Source of the DNA: Lysinibacillus sp. BPa_S21
GTDB lineage: Bacteria; Bacillota; Bacilli; Bacillales_A; Planococcaceae
Direction: 5' to 3'
Length of the DNA: 64,000 nt
Assembly (NCBI RefSeq): GCF_023337795.1
Contig: NZ_JALIRS010000003.1
Location: forward strand, 434,001-498,000
Part shown: in pieces, positions 36,961 to 46,382 of the stretch
How the letters are laid out: every line of letters starts with the position of its first letter
Numbering within the stretch: position 1 is the stretch's first letter
The notes under the pieces: model-generated
Database searches by the model: none
What the model was told of the DNA's origin: nothing
What the model saw: the letters and a program-made list of their open reading frames with translations, nothing else
Translations under genes and position numbers: made by a program

Positions 36961-36985
36961 TATGTAAGGAAATATTTACATAAAA

Positions 36986-37022
36986 AAATCTGCTTCGTTT
37001 CTTCCAGAAAACGAGCAGATTC
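36986..37022 (-). terminator. Rho-independent terminator after the ResA-like gene
   Basis: GAATCTGCTCGTTTT on the minus strand pairs with AAACGAAGCAGATT and is followed by TTTTTT. It lies between the gene's 3' end and the family C array. Confidence 0.88.
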
Positions 37023-37041
37023 TTCGAAATTTATGATTTGG

Positions 37042-37629
37042 TTAGTCTAATGCATCTACATAGCTTTTTAACATTTCTACATTCATCGGCCCTTTAATAG
37101 CACGTTGAATATATCCATTTGAATCAATAAAATAGGTTGTAGGAATGACTAATATTTGATAATCGAAGCCTACTGTGCCTTTCTGATCGAGTAAAATAGG
37201 AAATGTTAAATCGAAACTATCTCTAAATGTCATGACAGAATCTATTTTTGCGTCCTCTGTAACATCTCGTTCAGACGTTGTTAAATTGACAGCTATTATT
37301 TCTACATTATCTTTTTTAGCATATTGTTCATAATAATTTTGCATATGTGGCATTTCAGCTTTACATGGTGGACAATAGGTTGCCCAAAAATTTAACACGA
37401 CTTTTTTTCCACGAAAATCACTCAAGGTCATGTCTTCGCCATCCAAACTTGTTAACGTAAAATCCGGTGGCGTATCTCCATTTTTCAATCCAACTTTTCG
37501 CTCTTCCATTTCTTTTCCTAAAGAAGCTGCTTCGATTTCACGATCCTTATCAATCTGCTGTTTAACATATGTACCAATCATCGCGACTACTAATAACACG
37601 ACGATAAGTAGTCCAATATTTTTTTTCAT
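37042..37629 (-). CDS. ResA/TlpA-like thiol-disulfide oxidoreductase
   Basis: A 195-residue membrane-anchored thioredoxin-fold protein with one N-terminal span (about 4-22). The active site is CPPC in LNFWATYCPPCKAEMP (about 83-98), and the cis-Pro segment is VIPTTYFID. Members reduce disulfides outside the membrane, for example in cytochrome c maturation or spore cortex formation. It overlaps the upstream membrane-protein gene by four bases, so they form one operon. Whether it corresponds to ResA or StoA cannot be told. Confidence 0.87.
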   Translation of the reverse strand: MKKNIGLLIVVLLVVAMIGTYVKQQIDKDREIEAASLGKEMEERKVGLKNGDTPPDFTLTSLDGEDMTLSDFRGKKVVLNFWATYCPPCKAEMPHMQNYYEQYAKKDNVEIIAVNLTTSERDVTEDAKIDSVMTFRDSFDLTFPILLDQKGTVGFDYQILVIPTTYFIDSNGYIQRAIKGPMNVEMLKSYVDALD

Positions 37630-38267
37630 TCCTTACCTCCGAATAATTTAGTTACGTCAGCAAAATGCTGTATTACTATACCTACTATAAGTAATAGGAC
37701 GCTCACCCCAACAGCCGGTTGCCAAAAACCATGTGGCTGAAAGAAGGCAACAATCATTAGACCAATCGTATATAAAAATAAAGCACGTTTGATCACTGTT
37801 ATTTTCCATAGTATGAGGATTGTTACTGTACTTAGCACAATTAAAGTAATCCATTCGCTACTTGTTTGATTATCATTTAATAACACCACAAGCCATTGAT
37901 AGATCGATTGCGTTAAAATGATCGCCCAAGTACAGGCAGTAATTCCAGTTGCGTCAAACCGATTTTTTTTGTTCTTCCGCCAAAGCTGTAGCGATGCTGC
38001 GATTGTTCCTAAAAAGACACCAATTGTTCCACCATTGAAATAAAGGAGCACAAATGGTTGAGCGATAACAGCTTTAAAATCAGTAATAATTATGCTGAAT
38101 TTCCAAACGAGAATAAAGGTAAAAACGACGTCCCCATATACCTCCGCCCACCTCTTCGTAAATTGCACCCGTAAAACTAGCCATACAATGAAAAATGCCA
38201 CAAGAAGAGCAACAGCTGTTGCCGGTAATGTTAATGTCCGAATAGAGAACCATTCTGTATTATTCAA
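37626..38267 (-). CDS. Multi-spanning membrane protein of unknown function
   Basis: A 213-residue protein with six or seven hydrophobic segments. I do not recognise the family with confidence. The stretch FVLLYFNGGTIGVFLG faintly recalls prolipoprotein diacylglyceryl transferase (Lgt), but the other conserved Lgt residues are not evident. The start is TTG 38267 after GGAGG with 8-9 bases of spacing. Its 3' end overlaps the redoxin gene start by four bases. The coupling suggests that it may serve the thiol-redox step outside the membrane, which is only inferred. Confidence 0.7.
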   Translation of the reverse strand: MNNTEWFSIRTLTLPATAVALLVAFFIVWLVLRVQFTKRWAEVYGDVVFTFILVWKFSIIITDFKAVIAQPFVLLYFNGGTIGVFLGTIAASLQLWRKNKKNRFDATGITACTWAIILTQSIYQWLVVLLNDNQTSSEWITLIVLSTVTILILWKITVIKRALFLYTIGLMIVAFFQPHGFWQPAVGVSVLLLIVGIVIQHFADVTKLFGGKE

Positions 38268-38466
38268 CTAATAAATCCTCCACAAGAAAAGATAGGTTCA
38301 GCATAGCATATAATCTTTCTAGGAACCGCCATTTTACACTGTGTTCAAAAAATCTCCCTGAAACATCAAAAAATAGACTTTTTATGAGCAATTTTATTGA
38401 AATACCCTACAAGGTATTCCAGTGTAGTTTTATCCGTCGCTTTCAATTTACACAGAAATATAAAAA

Positions 38467-38501
38467 AAGCTATACATTAGAAAAATCCTAATGTATAGCT
38501 T
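38467..38501 (-). terminator. Rho-independent terminator after the M23 peptidase gene
   Basis: AAGCTATACATTAG pairs perfectly with CTAATGTATAGCTT, followed by TTTTTATA on the minus strand. Confidence 0.9.
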
Positions 38502-38510
38502 GCACAATTT

Positions 38511-39848
38511 TTAGATTGGAATATATTTTAATGGATTGTCGCTTCCGACAGCTTGTCCTCTCCAAGGACCGATGTGCACTTCAAAGTGTAAGTGTGGTCC
38601 TGTTACACGTCCTGTATTACCCATGGCAGCAATTTGTTGACCTTGGGATACTACCGTGCCAACACCAACGTTAAAGGAACTTAAGTGTGCATACACTGTC
38701 GTATAGATTTGACCGTTGATAGAATGTGTAACGATGACACAATTACCATACGTGCTAAGTGGTGCAGCATATGAAACAACACCGTCAGCGGCTGCCCAAA
38801 CTGGAGTACCAATACTATTGGCAAGATCAATACCATAATGGAACTCTGAACCGCCAAATTCACGCCAGCCATAAGTCGATGTTAAACGACCATTTGTTGG
38901 TTTAACCCAAGTACCACTCGATGGTGGAGCAGTGACTGTTGAAGACCCAGATCCAGCAGACCCAGCAGATCCCCCACCCTTGTTACTTGAATTAGATGCC
39001 TTGGCTGCGGCTGCGGCCTTGGCTGCAGCTGCTTTACGTTTCGCTTCTTCTTGACGAGCAATTTCAGCTAAACGATTTTGCTCATTAATGATTTTTTGTT
39101 GTAATTCAGAACTGATCTCAAGCGCCTCAGAATATTCTTTCTCAAGCAATACTTTTTCTGATTTCAGCTTTTCTTGTTCTTTTTCTAATTGATCAATTAA
39201 TTTGTTTTTCTCAGTTTTCTGTCCACCCAATGACGCTTTTAAACGATCAAGCTCAGCTTTTTTAGCTTCAAGCTTTTGGCGTTTTCCTTCTAAGACTTGT
39301 TTTTGTTCCTCTAATTTTTTCTTGTCTTCTTTTTGGTCGCGGATAATTTGTCGATCCGCTTCAAGCAATGTATTTACCGCAGAGAATCTATCAATAAAAT
39401 CTACGAAGCTATTAGAACCAAGCAATACGTCTAAATAGCTAACGGAACCACCCGCTTGAATGGCACGAGCACGCTCCTCTAACAATAAATCACGCTCTTC
39501 AATTTTTTTCAGAAGCTCATTAATTGAATCTTCTAGCGCTTTTATATCTTTATTTGTAGATTGAATTTCTGTCCATACATCTTTAATATTATTATTCGTT
39601 TTGTCAATTTCGGCATTTAGTGTTTTAATTTGATCTAATAATTTTTGTTGCTTATTATCATTCTCAGAAATAGCATTTGATTTATTATTGATGGATGAGT
39701 TTAAGCCATTTTTCTTTGATTCAATTTGTTTTTTTTCATCTTTTAAATCCGATAAACTAGTTGCATACGCTGATGGAGTTTGGATAAAAAGAAATAGTGC
39801 AGATGCTGCAGCAAGTGTTTTCATTGAGTGTTTCGCCATACTTTTCAC
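38511..39848 (-). CDS. Secreted M23 peptidoglycan hydrolase with coiled coil (FtsEX partner)
   Basis: A 445-residue secreted protein: signal peptide (about 1-29, ending AYA), long coiled coil (about 30-270), a low-complexity Ala then Ser/Gly linker (about 270-310), and a C-terminal LytM/M23 domain. Zinc ligands are visible as H and D in FHYGIDLANSIGTPVWAAADG and HxH in GPHLHFEVH. Proteins with this plan (EnvC, PcsB, CwlO in different lineages) are activated by FtsEX. Its place directly after ftsX supports that. The start is GTG 39848, 8 bases after AAGGAG. Confidence 0.9.
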   Translation of the reverse strand: MKSMAKHSMKTLAAASALFLFIQTPSAYATSLSDLKDEKKQIESKKNGLNSSINNKSNAISENDNKQQKLLDQIKTLNAEIDKTNNNIKDVWTEIQSTNKDIKALEDSINELLKKIEERDLLLEERARAIQAGGSVSYLDVLLGSNSFVDFIDRFSAVNTLLEADRQIIRDQKEDKKKLEEQKQVLEGKRQKLEAKKAELDRLKASLGGQKTEKNKLIDQLEKEQEKLKSEKVLLEKEYSEALEISSELQQKIINEQNRLAEIARQEEAKRKAAAAKAAAAAKASNSSNKGGGSAGSAGSGSSTVTAPPSSGTWVKPTNGRLTSTYGWREFGGSEFHYGIDLANSIGTPVWAAADGVVSYAAPLSTYGNCVIVTHSINGQIYTTVYAHLSSFNVGVGTVVSQGQQIAAMGNTGRVTGPHLHFEVHIGPWRGQAVGSDNPLKYIPI

Positions 39849-39898
39849 CGATTGAACTCCTTTTCGACTGTTTTTTGGTTGATTGTCATAAACGAAAG

Positions 39899-40783
39899 CT
39901 AAATTTTTAAGAACTTACGTACTGACATGAAACTTCCCCAAATTCCGATTAATACACCGATGAGTAATAGTAGACCGCTTACTTCGTACACAAGAGGTGA
40001 GAAATCAAGCACTTGAACAAGTTCGCCTTTTAATCGAGGCGCAATAATTTTATATACATTGTGGTAAAGGGTTGCGATGACCGCAATCGGAATAATAGAA
40101 CCTAAAATTCCGAGCCACATTCCTTCTAATAAAAATGGGATACGCACGAATGAATTCGTTGCTCCGACAAGCTTCATAATTTCTATTTCATCACGACGTG
40201 CAATAATAGTAATTCGAATCGTGTTAGAAATTAAGAAGATCGCTGTAAATAATAATCCTAAAATAAGAACTATCCCTACGTTACGGCTAATATTTATGAA
40301 ATTAAACAGCTTTTCTACTTTGCCTTCACCATACATAACTTCATGTGTATACTCAAATTTATCAATTTTTTTAGCAACAGTAGCTGTTTGCTGAGGATCA
40401 GAAGCCTTCACATAAATAACATTACGTAATGGGTTACTTTGCTCAAATAACTTAAAATCGTCCCCAAAGTCTTTTACTAATTTCGTTAATTCATTTTCCT
40501 TTGTCGAAAAGTTCATCTCTTCGACATCTGGCAATTTCTTGATTTTTTCCATGAGCGCTTTTTCAGCAGCTTTGTCCGCTGTTTCATCAATTAACACTTT
40601 AATTTCAACATCGTTCTCTAAATCAGATGCGACTTTATTTAAATTCATCATAATAAGCGCGAATACGCCTACTAATATTAATGTAACTGTAACTGCACTT
40701 ACTGAGGCAATAGTCATCCAGCTATTACGGCCAAGGGACTTAAAACTTTCTCGGAAGTGACGTTTTAATGTATTAAATTTCAT
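39899..40783 (-). CDS. ftsX: Cell-division protein FtsX
   Basis: The 294-residue membrane subunit has an N-terminal span (about 24-47), an extracellular domain (about 50-165) and three further spans near the C-terminus. The opening MKFNTLKRHFRESFKSLGRNSWM is typical. With FtsE it relays ATP hydrolysis across the membrane to a peptidoglycan hydrolase, here probably the M23 protein encoded next. The ATG at 40783 lies inside the end of ftsE (11-base overlap), after GGAGGT. Confidence 0.95.
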   Translation of the reverse strand: MKFNTLKRHFRESFKSLGRNSWMTIASVSAVTVTLILVGVFALIMMNLNKVASDLENDVEIKVLIDETADKAAEKALMEKIKKLPDVEEMNFSTKENELTKLVKDFGDDFKLFEQSNPLRNVIYVKASDPQQTATVAKKIDKFEYTHEVMYGEGKVEKLFNFINISRNVGIVLILGLLFTAIFLISNTIRITIIARRDEIEIMKLVGATNSFVRIPFLLEGMWLGILGSIIPIAVIATLYHNVYKIIAPRLKGELVQVLDFSPLVYEVSGLLLLIGVLIGIWGSFMSVRKFLKI

Positions 40784-41459
40784 AGCCGTAGTCACCTCCG
40801 TGCTCATCACGGACAATCATTCCGCCTTCAATTGCAATTACTCGACGACGAATCGTATTGACGATTTCGCGGTTATGAGTGGCCATCACAATAGTTGTCC
40901 CTCTTGCATTAATTTCTTCGAATAAATTCATAATGTCCCAAGATGTCTCAGGATCCAGATTCCCAGTAGGTTCATCCGCAATAACGACTTTCGGCACATT
41001 CACAATAGATCGTGCAATCGACACACGCTGCTGTTCGCCACCTGAAAGTTCATTAGGGAACATTCTTGCCTTTTGCTTCAGTCCCACAAGCTCTAAAACT
41101 TCCATTACACGACGGCGAATTTCTATTGGGTCTTCCTCGATTACCTCTAGTGCAAACGCTACGTTTTCATAAACACTCAAACGAGGTAGCAGCTTGAAAT
41201 CTTGGAAAACAACGCCAATTTGACGACGTAAATAAGGCACTTTTTTATTTTTCAATTCAGCTAAATTTATACCATTAACAGTAATTTCTCCAGAAGTAGC
41301 TTTTTCCTCACGGTACATTAATTTAATGAATGTAGATTTACCTGCACCACTGGGACCTACAACATAAACAAATTCACCTTGCTTTATGTTAACGGAAAGC
41401 CCATTTGTCGCAACAACGCCATTTGGGTACTTCTTTGTCACATTTTTCATTTCTATCAT
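40773..41459 (-). CDS. ftsE: Cell-division ATPase FtsE
   Basis: A 228-residue ABC ATPase with Walker A GPSGAGKST (about 36-44), signature LSGGEQQR (about 140) and Walker B VVIADEPTGNLD (about 158-169). It opens MIEMKNVTKKYPNGV, as FtsE does. It binds FtsX at the inner face of the membrane. AGGTGG precedes the ATG, and ftsX overlaps its end. Confidence 0.96.
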   Translation of the reverse strand: MIEMKNVTKKYPNGVVATNGLSVNIKQGEFVYVVGPSGAGKSTFIKLMYREEKATSGEITVNGINLAELKNKKVPYLRRQIGVVFQDFKLLPRLSVYENVAFALEVIEEDPIEIRRRVMEVLELVGLKQKARMFPNELSGGEQQRVSIARSIVNVPKVVIADEPTGNLDPETSWDIMNLFEEINARGTTIVMATHNREIVNTIRRRVIAIEGGMIVRDEHGGDYGYEI

Positions 41460-41507
41460 ATCTAAACCACCTAAATCTCTTACCCTGTAAGAGGTATTTC
41501 GTTACCT

Positions 41508-41516
41508 ATTATAGCA
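41508..41516 (-). promoter_or_regulatory. Extended -10 promoter of ftsEX
   Basis: The minus strand reads TGCTATAAT, an extended -10 box, about 50 bases before the ftsE start. The -35 region (TAATAA) is poor, which is usual for this promoter type. Confidence 0.55.
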
Positions 41517-41622
41517 TTCAATTTCTCCCTTTATTATTACAGTTTCATTTCATTACATGGTAGTTCCTGTTATTTCGTTATCAGATTGCCATAAAAGTAT
41601 TATAATTTCGACATACAAAAAA

Positions 41623-41659
41623 ACAGAATTCGATGCCATTTGAGGAAAGTCGATTTCTG
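41623..41659 (-). terminator. Second terminator after yvlB
   Basis: CAGAAATCGA pairs with TCGAATTCTG (one mismatch) and is followed by TTTTTTTG on the minus strand, making a tandem terminator with 41685-41730. Confidence 0.55.
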
Positions 41660-41684
41660 CCTTTCTAACGTTTTTAAACAGCAA

Positions 41685-41730
41685 AAAAGCATTCAATGCT
41701 ATGCTAGTGCGCATAGCCTGAATGCTTTTT
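41685..41730 (-). terminator. Rho-independent terminator after yvlB
   Basis: AAAAGCATTC-GCTATGC pairs with GCATAGC-GAATGCTTTT, followed by TT on the minus strand, 5 bases past the gene. Confidence 0.88.
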
Positions 41731-41734
41731 GTAC

Positions 41735-42928
41735 TTAAACATGCTGTTCGTCAGTTGTTGTATAGCGTACTAAAACTGCACCTGTTTTAGATTCACCTTC
41801 GATAAATAGACGATTAGCATTCTCTACTTCTTTATCAAAACGTACTACTTTTGATAAAAATTGATCTTGCGATTCAATCTTTGAGGCATCTTGTATACCA
41901 ACATCTACTTTACCAAAATTCGTAACAATTTTACCGCTTAACGATATTGTACGTGGCACATACAATTCAACAGCTCCTGCGACCGTTTGTGCTTTGATTT
42001 TCGATGAATTAGTTGAGCAAGTTGTAACAACAACATGTCCATTAACCGATTTTGCTTCAACTTCATCCAATGCGCCATCTAAATAAACACGGCCATTCAT
42101 TGTTTCAGCCTCTAAATCTTTACCACGAACATTTGTTAATTCAATCGATCCATTAGATGAATCCACTTCTGCCTTTCCAAAGTTAAATTTAGAGCCTTTA
42201 ATCGCACCGTTTAATGTCTTTACTTTTAATTGCTCGAAATCCGTATCTTGTAAAGTTACACTACCATTCATTAAACGTACTGATAACTTTTCTAATTTAT
42301 CCTTTGGAACAAGTACTTTAACATTTGCTTGAACAAGCTTAAGTTGACTTAAAATTCGTAGTGAATCTCCATCTTCCTTCACAACGAATTGCTCTAGGAA
42401 GTTCGCACGCGTTTCTTCTTCGCTATCATTGATAAGTGGTGCCTTTACTTTGCAAATGACTTGGAAGCTATCTCCTTCAGCCGTTTCGACTGCAAAATTG
42501 CCATTCGGTAATTCAACAATTACTTTTTCTATATGCTCAGCTGCAACTTCTTCCGTATGTGTAAACTCGAATTTATCACCAAATGGGGAAGTTACATCAA
42601 ATTCTTTGACCTTTTTTACCGCTGTATTCATCATATCCATAAAGAGTGAACCAATTTGTGTTAAATCTTTACGGAAATCTCGCATTTCTTCTTGGACGTA
42701 TTTAGAGAAATCCTCATCTTTTTGCGGTTGTTCGTCTTTGTCATTTTTATCTTTAAATACTGACTCTTTTTCTGTTGGGGAATGTTGGCCCTCGTTTGAC
42801 ACATCATTCATAACATTTTGAGTGGACTTGCTAGGTTGCTCTAATGCTTCTAATAATGTAATCGCCTCTTGCGCTGAAATCGTTCCTTTTTCCACAAGTT
42901 CTAAAATTCGTTGACGTTCATTTTGCAT
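41735..42928 (-). CDS. yvlB: YvlB-like DUF4097 beta-repeat protein
   Basis: A 397-residue protein opening MQNERQRILELVEKGTISAQEAITLLEAL, a short helical N-terminal module shared with YvlB. A charged linker (about 40-85, rich in Lys, Asp, Glu) and a DUF4097 beta-helix region (about 130-380, repeats such as VRLMNGSVTLQD, VKTLNGAIKGS, AETMNGRVYLDG, AKSVNGHVVVTT) follow. The N-G motif repeats about every 20 residues. B. subtilis yvlB belongs to an operon induced by cell-envelope stress; its role is unclear. GGGAGG precedes the ATG. Confidence 0.88.
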   Translation of the reverse strand: MQNERQRILELVEKGTISAQEAITLLEALEQPSKSTQNVMNDVSNEGQHSPTEKESVFKDKNDKDEQPQKDEDFSKYVQEEMRDFRKDLTQIGSLFMDMMNTAVKKVKEFDVTSPFGDKFEFTHTEEVAAEHIEKVIVELPNGNFAVETAEGDSFQVICKVKAPLINDSEEETRANFLEQFVVKEDGDSLRILSQLKLVQANVKVLVPKDKLEKLSVRLMNGSVTLQDTDFEQLKVKTLNGAIKGSKFNFGKAEVDSSNGSIELTNVRGKDLEAETMNGRVYLDGALDEVEAKSVNGHVVVTTCSTNSSKIKAQTVAGAVELYVPRTISLSGKIVTNFGKVDVGIQDASKIESQDQFLSKVVRFDKEVENANRLFIEGESKTGAVLVRYTTTDEQHV

Positions 42929-43044
42929 AATTAAAATAGCCTCCCTCAGTTCGTTATATTATTTATACGAAACATATTGTGAAAAGTTTCACCAAAAAAT
43001 GAGAAATTGGGAATATATCTTTTTTTTAGGCTCATTTAACGTGG

Positions 43045-43264
43045 GGTTGATTTCCGTTCCGGCTGGGCGCTTTGCCGCTGACGCTTCGCTTTCGCGCAGA
43101 GCAGAGCTTCCTGGGGGCGTCCGATGAGCCGCTTCGCTGCGCTCCAGGGTCTCGGGCCAACAGGATGTTGGTCACGAAGGCGTTATCACAGGATGTGATG
43201 CTTTTAGCCTTCGTTCCTCTTTTGCTGATCCCCAAGGAGTCGCCCAGCCTCCACTCCAATCAAC
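43045..43264. repeat. Dispersed element with inverted ends, copy 3
   Basis: The ends are GGTTGATT (43045) and AATCAAC (43264). The inner arms are GGCTGGGCG (43061-43069) and CGCCCAGCC (43241-43249), complementary and different from copies 1 and 2. One nested hairpin module lies at 43176-43212. No coding capacity is evident. Confidence 0.85.
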
Positions 43265-43313
43265 CTATCCACATGAAATACGTTTTAACGTAATGTCATC
43301 CAACTTTTGAGTT

Positions 43314-43456
43314 TTATCGGAACACTTTTAAGTATTATCGCCCAACTTTTGAGTTTTATCGACTAACTTTTATGATTTATCACCCAACTTTTGAGTTTTA
43401 TCGACCAACTTTCACGTTTTATCACCCAACTTTTGAGTTTTATCGACATCCACCTG
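43314..43456. repeat. 21-bp tandem array, family A, seven units
   Basis: TTATC starts at 43314, 43335, 43356, 43377, 43398, 43419 and 43440, every 21 bases. The unit and the spacer before it (CGTTTTAACG-AATGTCATCCAAC) match the array at 6558-6704. It lies just past the uvrA terminator. Confidence 0.94.
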
Positions 43457-43471
43457 CTGGTCACACAAAAT

Positions 43472-43499
43472 AATCAGTGGGGAAACATCCCCACTGATT
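43472..43499 (-). terminator. Rho-independent terminator after uvrA
   Basis: A perfect 11-bp stem (AATCAGTGGGG / CCCCACTGATT) lies 12 bases past the uvrA stop, followed by ATTTTG. Confidence 0.85.
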
Positions 43500-43510
43500 A
43501 AAGTTTCATT

Positions 43511-46375
43511 TTATTGAGTAGCCTTGGCCAAAGCAGCTTCCATACGCGCACGATCTCTTGTTAATATTGGCTTTAAGTATTTACCTGTATAAGAGCCACT
43601 GGCTTCAGCGACTTCTTCTGGTGTACCTGTCGCCACAATCGTACCACCTTTGTCTCCGCCTTCTGGTCCTAAATCGATAATGTAGTCTGCTGTCTTGATG
43701 ACATCTAAATTATGTTCGATGACTAGTACTGAATCGCCGTTTTCTACAAGACGTTGTAAAACAACGAGTAGGCGTGCAATATCATGTGCATGTAAACCGG
43801 TTGTCGGTTCATCTAAAATATAGAATGATTTACCTGTTGAACGACGGTGTAATTCTGAGGCTAATTTGACACGCTGTGCCTCACCACCAGATAAAGTTGT
43901 GGCAGGTTGTCCTAATTTCATATAGCCTAAACCTACATCCACGATCGTTTGTAACTTACGCTGGATTTTCGGTATATTTTCGAAAAATACAACTGCATTT
44001 TCGATCGTCATATCTAAAATATCTGCAATGCTCTTATCTTTATATTTCACTTCAAGTGTTTCACGGTTATAACGCTTCCCATGACAGACTTCACATGGTA
44101 CGTAAACATCTGGTAGGAAATGCATTTCAATTTTTATAATACCGTCACCACGACAAGCCTCACAGCGGCCTCCCTTAACGTTGAAGCTAAAGCGACCTTT
44201 TTTATAGCCGCGTACCTTTGCTTCATTTGTTGCTGCAAAAACATCTCGAATATCATCAAAAACGCCTGTATACGTAGCAGGATTTGAGCGAGGTGTCCGA
44301 CCGATTGGTGATTGGTCAATATCAATGACCTTTTCTAGCTCCTCAATGCCCGTTACTTCTTTATGTTCGCCAGGCTTCACCTTTGAACGATTAAGCTTTT
44401 GAGCTAATGACTTATATAAAATTTCATTAATTAGCGTTGATTTGCCTGACCCCGAAACCCCTGTAACCGCAACGAATAAACCAAGCGGTACATCAACCTT
44501 CACATTTCTAAGATTATTTTCCTTGGCACCTTTAATCGACAATTTGCGCCCATTCGGTTTGCGGCGCTCAATTGGCAGGGGAATAAACTTCTTGCCACTC
44601 AAATATTGCCCCGTTAAAGACTTTTCATTTTCCATGACTTCCTGCGGTGTTCCTGCCGCTACAATTTGACCACCATGCACACCTGCACCAGGACCAACAT
44701 CAATGAGATAATCTGCCGCTAGCATTGTATCTTCATCGTGTTCGACAACAATCAGCGTATTGCCGATATCACGCATATTTTGCAGCGTACTAATAAGACG
44801 ATCATTATCCCGTTGGTGCAAGCCAATTGAAGGCTCATCTAAAATGTAGAGGACACCTGTTAAGCGTGAGCCAATTTGTGTCGCAAGACGAATCCGTTGA
44901 GCTTCTCCCCCTGACAATGTTCCTGCCGCTCGACTTAACGTTAAATAATCTAACCCAACATTGACAAGGAAACCCAGTCGCTCTTCAATTTCGCGTAACA
45001 CAAGTCGAGCAATTTTCATATCCTTTTCTGATAAATCCAGCTCTTTGAAAAATGTATCAGCGTCCTGAATCGAATACTGTGTAACTTCACCAATATGCTT
45101 ATCTGCTAGTTTTACAGCTAATGTTTCAGGCTTTAAGCGATAGCCTTTACAAGATGGACATGCTTGCTGCGCCATATATTTTTCCATTTGTTCACGCACA
45201 TAATCAGACGTTGTGTCCTTAAAACGACGTTCTACATTACGTACAACACCTTCGAATTCAATCATTTGATCTCGCACATTGCCAAACTCATTTTCATAAT
45301 GGAAGTGGATTTTATCTTTCCCTGAACCATATAAAATTTTATCCATCTTTTCTTTCGGAAGATCCTTTACTGGGACGTCCATCGGGATTTCATAATGATC
45401 GCACACAGCCTTTAATAATTGTGGATAATACTGTGAACTTGTTGGCTCCCACGGTGCGATCGCATGCTCTAATAAACTACGATCCCAATCAGGCACTACT
45501 AGGTCAAGATCGACCTCTTGTGTCGAGCCTAAACCATCACAGCTTGGACAAGCTCCAAATGGACTATTGAATGAAAACATGCGTGGCTCCAGCTCACCGA
45601 TTGAAAATCCACATAATGGGCAAGCATGGTGCTCACTAAATAATAATTCCTCATGCTCCATGACATCAACAAGTACACGCCCATCTGCCAAACGTAATGC
45701 TGTCTCTAAGGAATCACTCAAACGTGCCGCAACACCTTCCTTCATCACAACACGATCGACCACTACTTCAATTGAATGCTTTTTGTTTTTATCAAGTTCA
45801 ATGGCATCATCTAAATCACGCAGTTCACCGTCGATACGTACACGGACAAATCCTTGCTTTTTTAAATCTTCCAGTAGCTTAACATGTGTTCCCTTACGTC
45901 CTGATACCATTGGAGCAAGCAACTGCATTTTCGTTCTTTCCGGATAAGATAGTAAACGATCGACCATTTGCTCAATCGTTTGGGAGGTAATTTCAATACC
46001 ATGATTCGGACATATAGGCTTCCCAATGCGCGCATAGAGCAAACGTAAATAATCATAGATTTCCGTTACTGTCCCAACTGTCGAACGCGGGTTACGGCTC
46101 GTCGTTTTTTGATCGATTGAAATAGCAGGGGATAATCCCTCTATCGCATCGACGTCTGGTTTATCCATTTGACCAAGGAATTGACGGGCATAGGCTGAAA
46201 GAGATTCTACATATCGACGTTGCCCCTCGGCATAAATCGTATCGAACGCTAATGATGATTTCCCTGAGCCCGATAAACCTGTTAGCACGACTAATTGATC
46301 GCGTGGAATTGTGACATTGATATTTTTTAAATTATGTGCTCGTGCGCCTTGCACGACGATTTCAGTATTTTTCAC
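43511..46375 (-). CDS. uvrA: Excinuclease subunit UvrA
   Basis: The 954-residue damage-recognition ATPase has two ABC modules. Walker A sites are [12 protein letters not shown] (about 33) and [10 protein letters not shown] (about 640), with signatures [12 protein letters not shown] and [12 protein letters not shown]. Zinc modules are seen in [14 protein letters not shown] and [17 protein letters not shown]. UvrA2 finds distorted DNA and loads UvrB. The start is GTG 46375, 7 bases after the uvrB stop, in an operon. GAAGGG overlaps the uvrB end. Confidence 0.98.
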   Translation of the reverse strand: MKNTEIVVQGARAHNLKNINVTIPRDQLVVLTGLSGSGKSSLAFDTIYAEGQRRYVESLSAYARQFLGQMDKPDVDAIEGLSPAISIDQKTTSRNPRSTVGTVTEIYDYLRLLYARIGKPICPNHGIEITSQTIEQMVDRLLSYPERTKMQLLAPMVSGRKGTHVKLLEDLKKQGFVRVRIDGELRDLDDAIELDKNKKHSIEVVVDRVVMKEGVAARLSDSLETALRLADGRVLVDVMEHEELLFSEHHACPLCGFSIGELEPRMFSFNSPFGACPSCDGLGSTQEVDLDLVVPDWDRSLLEHAIAPWEPTSSQYYPQLLKAVCDHYEIPMDVPVKDLPKEKMDKILYGSGKDKIHFHYENEFGNVRDQMIEFEGVVRNVERRFKDTTSDYVREQMEKYMAQQACPSCKGYRLKPETLAVKLADKHIGEVTQYSIQDADTFFKELDLSEKDMKIARLVLREIEERLGFLVNVGLDYLTLSRAAGTLSGGEAQRIRLATQIGSRLTGVLYILDEPSIGLHQRDNDRLISTLQNMRDIGNTLIVVEHDEDTMLAADYLIDVGPGAGVHGGQIVAAGTPQEVMENEKSLTGQYLSGKKFIPLPIERRKPNGRKLSIKGAKENNLRNVKVDVPLGLFVAVTGVSGSGKSTLINEILYKSLAQKLNRSKVKPGEHKEVTGIEELEKVIDIDQSPIGRTPRSNPATYTGVFDDIRDVFAATNEAKVRGYKKGRFSFNVKGGRCEACRGDGIIKIEMHFLPDVYVPCEVCHGKRYNRETLEVKYKDKSIADILDMTIENAVVFFENIPKIQRKLQTIVDVGLGYMKLGQPATTLSGGEAQRVKLASELHRRSTGKSFYILDEPTTGLHAHDIARLLVVLQRLVENGDSVLVIEHNLDVIKTADYIIDLGPEGGDKGGTIVATGTPEEVAEASGSYTGKYLKPILTRDRARMEAALAKATQ

Positions 46376-46382
46376 AAGCCAT

